NCBI GenBank assembly: GCA_963575745.1
Contig: CAUYUJ010015760.1
Span: 520,147-584,146 of the forward strand
Length of the DNA stretch: 64,000 nt
Reading direction: 5' to 3'
DNA from: Prorocentrum cordatum
Taxonomy: Eukaryota > Sar > Dinophyceae > Prorocentrales > Prorocentraceae
Position numbers and translations under genes: made by a program. The notes beneath the pieces were generated by a model. It saw only the letters and a program-made list of their open reading frames with translations, was not told where the DNA came from and searched no databases. This document shows positions 41,497-52,560 of the stretch, piece after piece. How positions within the stretch are numbered: the stretch's first letter is position 1; the number at the start of each line of letters is the position of its first letter.

Positions 41497-42840
41497 CTAG
41501 GCGGCGCCACGGCGTCGAAACAGGGCCTTGCCCCCTGCCCTCGGGCGCCCCACCTCGGGCCGCGCCTGCGACGACGCACAGCCGAGGTCGAGGCTGCCGT
41601 TCGAAAGCTGCGAGAGAGCCGCAATCAGGCGAACGGTGAGCGGCCTACGTGCCGCCTTGGACTTCCCCAGCGCCTTGGCCATCGCCGAGCCTGGGGCCTG
41701 CCAGAACCGTTCCCCCTTCACGATCTGATCCTTTTGGAGGAGGGAGCGCCGCTGTATCAGCACGTGCGTCTTCGTGTAGCGCTGCAAGGCACTCGAAGTG
41801 GTCCAGCGCCCCCTCCTCCTCGCAATCTCCAAGTCTCCTCCATTCGCCACATACTGAGCTGCACCAGCCCGTCGAGTGCCGTGAGGTGGGCAAAGGGCCT
41901 CAAGGCCCAACCTTTGTAGAGAAGACTGCCAATTCCTGCGGTACTTGTCGGGGGTGATTGGGAAGACGAGCTCATCGTCTGCAAGATCCTCGGAGAGGGT
42001 GAGCAGCGCGCACTTCGTCAGCTCCATTAGTACCTCCACTCCTTGTCCCGAGCCCGTCTTGACCTTCTCCCCTCTTGCTCGATCTCCAAGCAGTAATGCC
42101 ATTCGTCCTCATGTATCCACCGAAATGTTGCCTTTCCGTAGTTGAGCCCAGTCCTGCTCGCGTAGCCACCCGTCGAGCTGCACCGCGACCGCGCACGCCT
42201 CGTGGACACACCCGGCCTGGCACAGGTCCAGGATGATGAGGGCGAGCGCCTGCAAGGGAATGGGCTCGCCCTCCTGGCCCTGCTGCCGGCGTTCCCACGC
42301 TTTCAGTGCGCGAGCCGACAAGGGAAGGAAGTTCTTGTGATCCTCGAAGATGTGCATGAACCCGTTGAACAGCATCCTTCCCCGACTGTAGCTGAGGCCT
42401 CGCACATAGCACATGTCCGACAGAAAAGAGGCCAACGCTTTATCCCGAAGGTAGACCGAATGGAACGGTAAGTTCAGCCTCTTAGCGTCGATCAGAAACT
42501 CCCGAACTGCCTTCTCGCATGCTACCTTCGTCTTGTCATCGACCGCGCGCATCGCCAATCTGTTGTTATAAACCAGAGGCGTGCAGGGTGCGTTATCCCA
42601 TGCTCGAGCTCCTTTAGTCTGCTGCGGCGGAGGCCTCGTGACAACCCTGACTGCACCTACTCCATGCAGACAGCCCACGATAAGCAGGAGCCAGCCCCAG
42701 GACGGCCTGGATCGCAAGCCCCGGTTCGCCGCCAGACTCTCCAGGTTCAGGTAGAGCTCCTCGTAGTCGACGTCCTCATACTCCACTAGTTCGTCGCTGC
42801 GATGTCCGTCACTCGTAGCAAGCCCCAGAGACACATTCAT
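41497..42840 (-). CDS. Tyrosine recombinase of the YR retrotransposon, one in-frame TGA
   Basis: Starts at ATG 42840-42838, which overlaps the TGA of the RNase H frame as ATGA. After a hydrophobic segment (WGWLLLIVGCLHGVGAV) comes a helical core-binding domain (KTKVACEKAVREFLIDAKRL, YSRGRMLFNGFMHIFEDH), then LDGWLREQDWAQLRKGN with the first catalytic Arg. TGA at 42111-42109 follows, after which the same frame continues GRMALLLGDRARGEKVKTG, PPHGTRRAGAAQYVANGG (box II, H-x2-R), RRRGRWTTSSALQRYTKTHV with the second-box R-G-R-W and the nucleophile Tyr. The catalytic set R-H-R-(W)-Y is therefore present. Such recombinases integrate the circular DNA copy without making a target duplication. Confidence 0.8.
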
Positions 42841-45450
42841 AATACAGACGTGGTAGCTCCCGTCGTGCTCGCCGTGTGGGAAGGCCTTGCAAGCATGGGA
42901 CGGACGGCCTTCGGCGTGTGTCTCCACTTGTACTCCTCCTTCGTCGCCTCGGCCGCACCTATGTCCAAGGCTCTGCTCGGACCATCTGCCACGTTGTCCT
43001 CCGACGCCACCCATCTCAAGTACAGCTTGATACCGAAAACGAGGACCACTGCGGCAGCCTGACGGGCCAAATGCAACAGGCCCGTCGCCGACGAGCGCCC
43101 CTTGGCAAGCACACCCATCGCAACCAGCGAGTCCGAGAACACCAGCACGCGCTTGCCCCACATATTCCGTGAGCGAGACATGTGTCGCAAGAGGGGCACA
43201 ATCGTACGTAGCTCCAGGATATTGTTGTGCTCCTCCCGCTGCCAAAATCCTTTGAAGAGTAGAGACCAGCGATCCACCCTCGTCCAACACCTCGACGCAG
43301 GTAGAGCCTGCCCACGTCTCTTGACCACCTTGAGGATGCCCCCGTCCAGTCGCGCCTGGGCTCCTTCCACGACCATGTCCCAGCATGGCTTGATCTTCAC
43401 CACCTGCTCGCAGTAGGTAGACCTCCACCTCGAGCCGTACCTGAACTCCGTCGCCTCCACCCGCTCCGCCTTGTGACCCTGCTCGCACTGCAGCGCCCCG
43501 AAGCGGCCGTCGTTCGTGATCATCGTCAGGAACCCCTTTCTCCACGGCCGTCCGAAAGGTGAACACCTCCTCGAGCCTGGTAAGATCCCCCCAGAGCGCC
43601 CCGACCTCCTCGTCCATCGCCATCACCGCCGTGAAAATCAGCCCCTCCCTGTGGAAGGGCTGGGCGACCTCGAAGGCGATCCGCTGCTCCAAGGGCAATC
43701 TGGAGGGTGCCAGATGTGTACACCACCACCACCGTCGACGTACTCGCCCAAAGAGAAGCCCCATCTCCCTCGGCTCCGTCAGCTCGCATGAGGGGCCCCT
43801 CAGCAGCTCCGACGCCTCGCACCAGGACTTGGCGCGGCCTGCAACGTCGTCGCTGATCCTCTCGACTCCGCTCGCCAGCTCCAGGAACCCAGGCCGTCCC
43901 GCTGGTGGCCCCGCCATCTCGTCGTCCTCCTCGCCCATCGCGCTCTACCTCCTCCTCCACCGGTGTGAAGGCCTCGTCGGCCCTGACGGTCCAGGTCTGC
44001 AGGTCGCCCTTCGCCACCTCCGCCCTGCACCCCGTCGCGGCAACTTCGGTCACGACCGCTCCGCACCCGAACTCCGAAGCGTCCGTCATGTAAGCTCTCG
44101 TGGCCCAGCCCGCCTCCAAGTCCGACGTAAAGTGCACAGAGAGGCTCGCCAACGCCACCAACTCTGGGACCACGTCCGTCGTGAGGGGCAGCACCTCCTC
44201 CCAAGAGTCCCCGTGCTCGTTGATCCACCTGCAGATCGCGTCCAAAATGGCGAACCCCGATCGGCAAATCATAAGGGTCCAGGTCCACATACCCAGCAAG
44301 GATGAGAGCCTCGCAGGAGACACGTAGGGCTTGACCGCCAGTGCCTCCGTTGCCAGCACCAGCTCTCTCATCTCGTCGGGGTGGATGGTCACCTGGTACG
44401 GGCGCCCCTTCACCGTGATCCCAAGACCTCGCTGTAGCCCAGGGCCCCACTCCTCCTTGTGGACCTCGAGCCCCTTGTCCACCAGCACTTTCTTCACCAC
44501 CTCCTTGCCCATCTCGATGTCGCCATCGAGCGGGTCGAGCAGCCTGAAGCCGATGTAGCCGTCGATGTACAGCATCAGGATCAGCTCACACGCCTCGAAG
44601 GATGGGGCAGGCCTCCCGTAGGCCAGCTCCCCCAGGTCGTACCCCTTTCACCTCCTGGATCGAGTCGGCGAGGCACGAGTGCGCCAGGAACACGGCCCGC
44701 GAATGCCCCATAACGGGAGCAATGGCCCCCACTCCCCGATATCCCTCGCCAGGGCGTGGTATGTCCTTTCCCTGTCTCTTCGCATATTTCCACAGCTCGA
44801 TCGGCGACACGTCTTCCAGGACACAGTGCTGCGCTAGCGACCTCGCCCACCTTAGTCGGTAGAATCAGTCTGGGATGCCCCCCGCGAAAGAGAACAACTC
44901 CTTCCCCCCCAGCACCTCGGGCGACAGATCTAGAGAGCTCAATGCAATCGGTGATCACAGTCCCGTCCACGGCGGCCCCCTGAACCTCAGATTCAGACGC
45001 CGACAACCCCACACCAGCCTGGAGGCCTTGATGTCCGTCATGCCGCCTTCCTCCAAGGACTTCACCACCGTAAAGACCCCCGCGTGCTCTTTCACCTCGT
45101 CGACGAAACTGAGCATCCCAGCCTCCCACATCCTGAGCGTCAGGGCGAGTCGATTCGACCTGACCTTCCACCCAGGGTCGCTGTAGCTCTTCGCCTGCTG
45201 GTGCTTCACCCAGTCCACCTCGTCGTCGCACCTCAGCATAAGCCCCTCCGCATTCTCCAGGTGGGGGCGTGCCGTCGGCGAAAGCCGCGTTACGTCGAGG
45301 CCCTTCGCCCCGACCTTCGGCACCGAGACCTGCTCCGCTATCAGGTCGCACATGTCCCCCTTCTTCATAACCCCGTCCTCGTCGTCGTCCTCTCCGACCT
45401 GCCGTAGCCCATCAACTGCCCCTTCCCAAGGCGGCTGAGAGTCGCCCTGC
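42837..45450 (-). pseudogene. Reverse transcriptase and RNase H of the YR retrotransposon
   Basis: Frame from about 45450 gives DLIAEQVSVPKVGAKGLDV, HAGVFTVVKSLEEGGMTDIK, RLVWGCRRLNLRFRGPPW (RT fingers), SFAGGIPD then TGA then FYRLRW (motif A), and GAIAPVMGHSRAVFLAHSCL (motif B, PxG-S). TGA codons interrupt this frame at 44957-44955 and 44867-44865. A shift at a GGGG run near 44645 leads to LMLYIDGYIGFRLLDP at about 44570 (Y-I-D-G at the catalytic Y-x-D-D site). RNase H follows after further frame changes: YMTDASEFGCGAVV near 44080, NILELRTIVPLLRHM, VLVFSDSLVAMGVLAKG and LRWVASEDNVADGPSRAL near 42990, keeping the D, E, D residues. It ends with TGA 42839-42837. Confidence 0.75.
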
Positions 45451-46013
45451 CGTCGTTGATGCCTCCCCAGCTGGCGCGCTCCGCCAGCAGCTCCCGCAGC
45501 CTGTTGATGAGCGTCCTCTGTAGCAGGGTAGCCGAAGCCCACGTCCTCTTGCAAGGCCGCAAACGCAACTCCTCCACCACACGGATATGCCCACAAGCCA
45601 AGCACCGAATCGACGCTATAGCTCGTGAAAGCCTCCTCCACGTCACCCTCAGCTCGCCCTCGGACAGCTTCGTGCCCAGGGGCCCCACCGCCCCAAACGG
45701 TGGGAAGGGAAGGTCTCGAAGAGGATCCCGTTGACGCCCGTCCGCTCCAGCTCCAGAAAGCAGAGGACACCTGGACACCATGTCCCCGATGAGAGATGCT
45801 CGCCTGCCTGTGCGTCCCCTCTCTGAAGTACAAGAGCCCACGCAGGGCCATAGAGAGGATGCTGAATAACACCAAGCCCGAGCGCCTACCAACGAAGTCC
45901 TTCCCACTCGTAGTCGATCAACCTTCACTGAACCCACGGAAGAGGAAACTACGCGGATTTACGCCCTTGGCGTCGGCTTGGCATGGAGGCGCCGCTAACC
46001 TCCCTGCCGCAAC

Positions 46014-47867
46014 CTATTCGTCCGCGTGCGAGTGCGCCGACGCCCCTCCACCGAGCGAGAGGTGCTTGTTGATGGCGGCCTTCTTCTTCAAACGTTCAGC
46101 AACCTCATCGTCGGCGGCCGTCACGTCAGGCGTATTCGACTTGTTCAGATCCATATACTCCTCCGCGTAGCCCCAGTTGACCTTGCGCTTCCACTTCGAA
46201 CCGCTGGCCGACTTGGGACGCCTCCAGTCCGACTCCACCTCCACGTTCTCGTAGGCCTTGAAAATCGAATAGATCCGCAAGCACGTCAGCTCGGCCGCTT
46301 GTGCATAGATCAAAGTACCAAACCCTCCGCACATCATCATCTTGTCCAAACCTGCGGCCAGCATGTAGATCTCCGAAGCTATGGGGCACTTCATGAGCTC
46401 CTTGGAGCGCAACCAGTCCTCCAGCTCGGCCCTCGCGCCTCTCCCGCTCTTGCACAGGCGGGCCAAGACGGTCGGGGCCACCCGAGCACGAACCCCTCCG
46501 ACTCGAGCATCTCCCACACCACGGTAGGACTTCAACGTAGCCAACAGCCCGTCTTTGGGGTTACGCGCCTCGATCTCCAGCTGCGCAACAGCCTCTCCCA
46601 CGCTAGATGTGCCTGGCGAAGATACCTTCTCCCAACTCGTCTGAGACCCCGACGTCGGTGTAGTCGGACCTGGAGAACCTTTCGTACCTGCCGCCGAGTC
46701 GACCTTCACCGTCTCCTCGTGCTCCTGTAACTTGCGCAAGAAATCGTCCACCTGAGCTTCGGAGGGCTTGCCTTGGTTCTCGCTGTCGCCCCCGTCGCTG
46801 TCGAAGTTGAGACGCTTGCGAGCACCACCCGACGCTGGCCCATCCTCTGTCTTGCGCTTCTGGGTCTAGAGGTCGGCCAGGGCTGCGACTGAAGCCTGTA
46901 GCGTGTTCTGCCCCCTCGCCAGCTCCGCGAACAAGTGCCGTGAGTCGGGCTCGTCGTCCGAGTCCGCCACCGACGTCCCCGCCACGACCTCCGAGTCGGA
47001 CGCCTCGCTCTCGTTGTCGCTGTCGTACACCTTCCACATCTTGCCCGGGCCGACCCCGCTGCTGAGCAGCAAGTAGCCCAGGTAGATCACCGCGATGCCG
47101 ACTCCGAGTGTCATCGCGATCTGCTCGAGCTCCCCCGACTCGTACATCTCCTCGGCCTTCTCGTACCATTCTTGAGCTCCTTCTGCCACCTCACGGGCAG
47201 CCAGCACGGACTCGTAGACCGCGTGCAGCACGGAACCAAGCCCCAGGAGATTCCAAACTCGCCATCCCAGGAAACATACTGCGATGGAGCCCCCCGCCGA
47301 TCGACGTAACCAGAGGAAACTCACAGCGTTCATCACCCCGCCCTGGATCCACCCGAACAGGTCGCTCTTCTTGCTCGGCTTGCGCTTCTTCTGCTGCTTC
47401 CCCTCGGCGGGGATGGAGGTCTTCGCTTCCTCGGCTTCCAACTCTCGCCTCGATATGAGCCTCTCCGAGGCCGCCAGCACCCTGTCCCTGCTCGCCGCAC
47501 TCAAACCTGGATGTTCCGTCCAGGTCAGATCCTTCACAGGCTTGGTGAAGATCCTCTCCTTGTCCCGTGCGTTGATGACCTGGACGCGCAGCGTGGGGTC
47601 ACAAGCCGTCCACGTCGTGCTGTTGGACTTCCCGATCCGTGACACTAGCAGCACCACCACGCCCTGCGACGGGCCTGTCTTATAGTAGATCCTGTTCCAC
47701 CTGCTCCACGGCGCCATCAGCGCGGATGCGCGTGTGCCGTGCACGAGAATGTCGCCCGCCGGCTCGTAGTCGACCTCCTCGTAGGGCTCGAACTCCTCCG
47801 CCGCCGCCCACAGGGGACGGCCCTCGTCTGCGAGGCCACCCGCGTTCCAGCCGACGAGCGCGGCCAC
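46014..47867 (-). CDS. ORF1 of the YR retrotransposon, membrane-segment protein, one in-frame TAG
   Basis: ATG at 47867 (MAALVGWNAGGLADEG). The first part (to TAG 46868-46866) has EEFEPYEEVDYEPAGDILVH, a Lys-rich stretch KQQKKRKPSKKSDLFGW, and two hydrophobic segments, GGSIAVCFLGWRVWNLLGL and IAMTLGVGIAVIYLGYLLL, separated by a charged coiled region (EWYEKAEEMYESGELEQ). The same frame continues past TAG as TQKRKTEDGPASGG, WLRSKELMKCPIASEIYMLA, a Gag-like helical domain, to a stop at 46014. Whether TAG is read through or is a mutation (CAG to TAG) is open. It occupies the Gag position; membrane segments are not a standard Gag trait. Confidence 0.6.
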
Positions 47868-47979
47868 GCCGTACCACCACCACTTCGCGGCGATCGCCCA
47901 GGCCCGCGAGAGGGGCTGTCCTCTCGCACTGCGGTGCCAAAAATCCTGAAGGCTCTTAGATCTCGCTGGAAATCCTCGA

Positions 47980-48099
47980 GCCGAAACTTGAGCGGCGGCG
48001 AAGCCGAGGCGGACGAGGCCGAGGACGAGGACAAGAGCGAGAGGGACGGCACAAGAGGGGGAGCACTAGCAATGTAAAAGTGCGTTTAGTAAAACAAGT
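47980..48099 (-). repeat. Split direct repeat A, 5' copy
   Basis: 120 bp, 119/120 identical to 40851-40970 (single C/G difference near 48038). It forms the 5' end of the minus-strand element. Confidence 0.95.
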
Positions 48100-48104
48100 A
48101 GCTG

Positions 48105-51022
48105 TTGTATAGAACCAAGATCAGCGGCATCCAGTGGAGTCTCCCCGGGGAGACCCCTGGCGAGACGATAAAGCGGCTCCAAGCCACCCTGGGTGCGACG
48201 TTCACAGGCGCCCGGCGCGCGTTCGCCAAGCAGCACGGCAAGGGCGCGCTCGACCCGCGACGACACGACCAGCAAACCTGCGTCAGTTTCCTGCACTCTT
48301 TCGGCAACCACAACTCCGACGTGAGGGCCATGAGCGACGCGCTGAGCCTTGGCGTCAACTGGGCCCAGTCGCAGCAGCGATTCCCGAGCCGCAGAGAAGG
48401 CGCGGGCAAGGGGCGCCAGGTACCCCCTTGCAGCGAGGCGCGAGGAGCAGACCAGGGTGACGGGCGCGAAGAGGACCATGCTCGCAGCTCCGGGCGCCAC
48501 GACACCTGGACTAGAAAGCGCCCGCGGCGCTGACTAGCCGCCGACCTGACCCCCTCGCCCTACGGCAGCACGACGCAACCGTCCCCGCACTCCCACCGCG
48601 TGCGCCCCCGGCCCCCGCCCCGCTTTTTCCGCTTGGCTTGGGACCGCGTGCCCCCCCTTTCCCCCCCGCCTGCGCCCCCCCCCCGTGGCGCGCACGCCCC
48701 CCAGGCCGCGACTGCTCGTCACTCCACCTGCACTGACGCGCGCCTGGCGAGCGACGCTACCGGCCGGGTCCCGATCCAGCTGGAGCGGCCCAAGATATTG
48801 CAAAACGATGCGGTCCCTGAGGAGGTGCTGGGCGTCGTCGGCGTTGATGCCTACCGACTTCTGGCTGATCCTTGGCGGCGCATTGAACGACGCCCCGAGC
48901 AGGTGGAGGCGGGCGCGCCCCCGCCGCGGCCCTACACCGACCCGCGACTTCGACAGGGCCGAAGGCTGTTGGAGGAGCTGATCATGACGCTGCACCGCGG
49001 CAGCCTCGCGGTATTCAGGCGTTCGGTGAAGGCCTTCATCGGCATCTTCACGGTCGTCAAGAAGGACGGTTGGTGGCAGAGGCTCATCGTGGACGCCCGC
49101 GCCCCCAGCCACTGGCACGGGCGGCCGCCGCGCTCCTACCTGGCGACGCCTGGCGACGCGTTCGCCCTGGACCTCAGCGACGAGGCTTTGGAACCAGGAG
49201 CCGCTCCTTCTCTGGAGTTGTGCGGCGCCGCGGTCGACCTCCAGGGCGGCTTCTACCAGCCGCGCTTCAAAGTGATGAGCGATTGGTTCGGCATCGACTG
49301 CCGCGCGGCCGCGGCGGAGGCGGGCGTCTCCGAAGTGTTCGGCGTCGTCGACGGGAAGGGAACCTGGTAGCCGGTCGCGGCGGAGGATGCTGCGCGGCCC
49401 TGCTCCTGCGGCGTGCCCATGGGGGGGAAGTGGGCTCTGTATATTTGCCATTCCGTGCTCACCGACGCGATGGTGGAGTTGCTCGTCCGCGTGATGCGTT
49501 GCGACTGGGCGCTGGCGGGGGCCCAGCTGCTCCGCGATGGGCGACCTGCGCCTCGGCTGGCCAAGGGCAGGCCCGACGCCGCGCCTTGCGTTGACAACGG
49601 CAACTTGCTCTGCTGCGACCGCGAGGATGCTGGCATCTTCTGCGAGTCCATGGCCACCGTGCTGTGTGAGCGCGGCTTCACCCTGCGGGACAACGTCGAG
49701 TGCGATCCGAACCTGGACATGGTGGGCTTCGAGCTCCAGGGCGCTAAGTTCTCCTGGCGACAGCGGCGGTTTCGATTCTGGCGGCCGCGGCGCTCGCTGC
49801 GGCAGCTGGAGTCACGGCCCGGCTGCGCAGGCGAAGTCATGCGCATAGTACTGGGTCACCTGGTGAACATCTTCATGCTGGCGCGGCCGGCCCTCAGTGT
49901 TCTCTCGAAGCTGTCTGTGTTCAGCTCTGAGAACCTGGGCCGCTTCCGGCGTTTTGACAGCCATGTGCGCGTGGAGAGTTGGTCACGCGTCGTCGCCTGC
50001 TTGTTCTCGCTCGGAGCCGGGTTCGGCTTCGTCACTGCACCGCTGCCTTCTGCTCGGACGCCTCGACAGGTGGCTTTGCGATCCACGCCGGGGTCATCGG
50101 CAAGCACGAGCTGCGCGACGTCTGCAAGCGGCGGGGGCGCCGGCGCTTCTCCGCCGACGCCGGGGGGGAGGAAGGGCCAGGTCTCGCTGGTGCTCATCAG
50201 TCTGGGCTTGCTGCCGACTTCCGCGGGCTAGGCGCCGACCTAGAGGTGGAGGACAGCGGCTGGCTTGGCGCGAGCGCTGGCGATCGCCCTGCCCGACGCG
50301 CGGCCCGGGCGAGCAACCCGGCGCCCGTCGAGGCGACGAAGGCGGTCGAGGCGGGGCCCCCGCGCCCCCGGGCGACAGGCATCGCCCCCGCGCTGCCTGA
50401 CAGCACGGTGGCGCCGGGGCGCTGGCAGCGGCTGCTGGTGGGCGCCTGGCAAAGGCGCGAGGCGATCGCCGCCGCGGTCGAGCTGGGGGCCGAGGCGCAG
50501 TGGGCGCGGCGCGACGTCGAGACGGCTCGCAACCCCGCTGACTCGGACTCGCGGCTGGCGGAGCGAGGGATGCTGGCGCCGGGCGAGGCCTTGCGCGGCG
50601 GTCGTCTTGCCGCGCGCCTGGGTCGGCTTCGCAGCGCCGCTGGTGATGCGGCCGCGGGCGCCGACGCGGCGGCCGCATGCCTTGTCCCCAGGCCCCTGTC
50701 TCATATGCTGACGGCTCGGGCTTCGGCTCCAGTTTGCCTGATGTACGTCGCTGTGGTCAGGCGGCGGCCCAGCTTTACCCGCTGGCGTGGTTGCCCATGC
50801 GGGCTGTCTATTGGCCGCTCCCCTTACCTCGTGCAGACGGTTCGAAGGGCGGAACGTTATGCGGTGAAGCTCGCCCTGGAGCTCCACCCCGACCGTCTTA
50901 AGATCGTCGCTGATCTTCGAGGCTTAGTGGATGAGGCCATGGCCTGGAGCTCCGATCTCATGAGCGCGAGGGCGAAGCATGCGCGCGTCTGGCGGGACAT
51001 ACGGCGAGGAAGCGATCTCTGA
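48105..51022 (+). pseudogene. Second reverse transcriptase/RNase H element (dinoflagellate-type)
   Basis: One frame runs 48105-50231 with TGA at 48531-48533 and TAG at 49368-49370. Contents: a Gag-like start (GETIKRLQATLGATFTGARR), Pro-rich linker, then RT: RRSVKAFIGIFTVVKKDGWW, RLIVDARAPSHWH, AAVDLQGGFYQPRFKVMSDW (motif A Asp), VPMGGKWALYICHSV (motif B), APCVDNGNLLCCDRED (Y-V-D-N type catalytic loop at 49582-49630, with Cys for Tyr), and LGHLVNIFMLARPALSVLSK. A shift near 50010 leads to RNase H: AFCSDASTGGFAIHAG (50050-50097) and ETARNPADSDSRLAER near 50520-50570. The tail to 51022 is Arg-rich and unassigned. The RT is of the same broad kind as the copy at 62.4-63.9 kb. It starts only 6 bp after the A repeat of the minus-strand element. 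Confidence 0.7.
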
Positions 51023-52134
51023 TGGGCGCTCCTGTGCCCCGCTGGACCCCAGCCCATCGTGCTTGGGCAGGCTACTTCGCCCGCCTGGGTGCGGCGCAAC
51101 GCGCGGCTGCTCGCGTCGCTGCTGAGTTTGTAAGGGCTGCCCTGAAACAGCGCGGGCTGGTCTTGCAGTACTTCGCCCAGGCGTTTCTTCGGGTTGCGGC
51201 GCTCAAGAGGTTTGGCAATGGCCAGGAGATGCCGAAGCCCTTCTCCCAGCACCGCGCGCCCGTCGTCTTCGAGCGGGCCGACGACCGCGTTCCTTGGCGC
51301 TGCGTCGAGGACGGGCACTTCTGGTGCAGGCGGTCCAACGCGACGGCCACTACACGGTCGTCACTTGCCACGCTGCGGTCGGGATCGGCGAGACAATGCC
51401 GACCGACCAGCGTTGTCTCGGCCATGGCGGAAGCGTTCTTCAAACAGACGCTTCGCACATGGAGGCCTGTGGAAGATGAGCGAGTGGCACTGGCACTTGG
51501 TGGGCTCGCTGGTGCTCGTCTGGAGACGCAGGACGGCGGGCAGCCTGGGCGCGACCCCCATCGTGGGGCGCACCGTGAGGACGAGGCGGCTGGACACGCT
51601 GATGAGCTGCCCGCCGCTGCCGATCTTGGTGGCCCTCGGGATGTTGCCGAGGAGGAGGATGGTCCGTCTGACGAGGCCGTGGCGGCGATCGATGACAAGA
51701 TCATCGACGCCGAAGCAGATGGTCTAAATACTGCGCTGGAAGAACTGGGCCACATCGTCTTTGAGGTCAACGACGTTTACTGTTGTGAACGTTGCGCTGG
51801 TACGTGCGATGTGTTTTGCCCTGCCGATGCGAGGAAGCCGAGACGGCCGTGCCTCGGTCCATCGTCCAACCCATTGACGTTGCGCAACCAGCCCAAAGCG
51901 ATAAGTCGGGTACAACGAGGCCTACCACCACGACAGCGAGGTCCTCCTGCCGAAGTTGAAGTGGGTGACCAGAGATGGCTGATCCCTCCACCCAGTATCG
52001 CCACTCCTCTGCATTGGTGGAGGCTCGCCCGTCGGATGGAGGCGGCACCGTTACTGGTAACTCTTACGGGTCCTGGAACACACGCCGTTACTGGTAACTC
52101 GTACGGGTCCTGGAACACACGCCGTTACTGGTAA
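51022..52134 (+). CDS. Hypothetical frame downstream of the RT element
   Basis: Open frame from 51022 (ATG), reading LVLQYFAQAFLRVAALKRFG and CVEDGHFWCRRSNATA (paired Cys/His, possibly zinc-binding), an Asp/Glu/Ala-rich stretch (AIDDKIIDAEADGLNTALEE) and then EVNDVYCCERCAGTCDVFC at about 51763-51820, rich in cysteines. It ends within a 37-bp tandem repeat. It could be the 3' part of the RT element or an independent sequence; no family recognised. Confidence 0.3.
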   Translation: MGAPVPRWTPAHRAWAGYFARLGAAQRAAARVAAEFVRAALKQRGLVLQYFAQAFLRVAALKRFGNGQEMPKPFSQHRAPVVFERADDRVPWRCVEDGHFWCRRSNATATTRSSLATLRSGSARQCRPTSVVSAMAEAFFKQTLRTWRPVEDERVALALGGLAGARLETQDGGQPGRDPHRGAHREDEAAGHADELPAAADLGGPRDVAEEEDGPSDEAVAAIDDKIIDAEADGLNTALEELGHIVFEVNDVYCCERCAGTCDVFCPADARKPRRPCLGPSSNPLTLRNQPKAISRVQRGLPPRQRGPPAEVEVGDQRWLIPPPSIATPLHWWRLARRMEAAPLLVTLTGPGTHAVTGNSYGSWNTRRYW

Positions 52135-52160
52135 CTCGTACGGGTCCTACAACACGCATT
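52048..52160 (+). repeat. Three 37-bp tandem repeats
   Basis: TTACTGGTAACTC-TACGGGTCC units start at 52051, 52088 and 52125 (exact 37-bp spacing), each followed by TGGAACACACGCCG or a variant. Confidence 0.9.
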
Positions 52161-52397
52161 CTGCGATCGCCTGGTGGACGAGTTCGGCCTGCCCCTGCCG
52201 CAGATCTACCTCCTCCTTGGGGTCATCTGACTCCAGTGCGGCCGTCCGCCGCATGCTTTAGCCGCGGCGCCGCGGCATCTCGACGCGGCGTCGTTATCTG
52301 CAACTCTGCAACTCCTCTGCGGGCGAGGGCGGCGCAGATGCCGACCCAGCCCAGAGAGTTGGGCACGGAGGGCCAATGCGATGACGAAAGAGGGCGC

Positions 52398-52492
52398 CTC
52401 CTCCTCCTCCTCCTCCTCCTCCTCCTCCTCCTCCTCCTCCTCCCTCCCTCCCTCCCTCCCTCCCTCCCTCCCTCCCTCCCTCCCTCCCTTTT
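52398..52492 (+). repeat. (TCC)n then (CCCT)n microsatellite
   Basis: About 15 TCC units (52398-52442) then about 12 CTCC/CCCT units to 52490. It stands just upstream of the RING-like fragment at 52561. Confidence 0.95.
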
Positions 52493-52560
52493 CGCTCCGC
52501 TACTCTGGCTCCTCCTGCGCCCGGGTGGGCGGGCCGGCGGGCGCGGAGGCGTCGGACCAG

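Larger units (their letters stand above)
40525..48099 (-). mobile_element. Tyrosine-recombinase retrotransposon with split direct repeats (Ngaro/PAT-like architecture)
   Basis: Read on the minus strand: A repeat (48099-47980), ORF1 (47867-46014), reverse transcriptase plus RNase H (about 45450-42837), tyrosine recombinase (42840-41497), then B (41275-40972), A (40970-40851), B (40828-40525). The A-ORFs-B-A-B arrangement is exactly the split-direct-repeat layout of Ngaro/PAT-type YR retrotransposons (DIRS order). The A copies differ at 1 of 120 positions and the B copies at 7 of 304, so the element is fairly young, although the ORFs carry in-frame stops and a frameshift. Length is 7575 bp. The 22 bp between A and the outer B and 1 bp between inner B and A are the only non-repeat gaps. 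Confidence 0.85.

Noticed and set aside
52161-52230. Short frame CDRLVDEFGLPLPQIYLLLG after the 37-bp repeats
   Set aside because: Too short and unsupported to call; could be a 3' exon but no acceptor was convincing.
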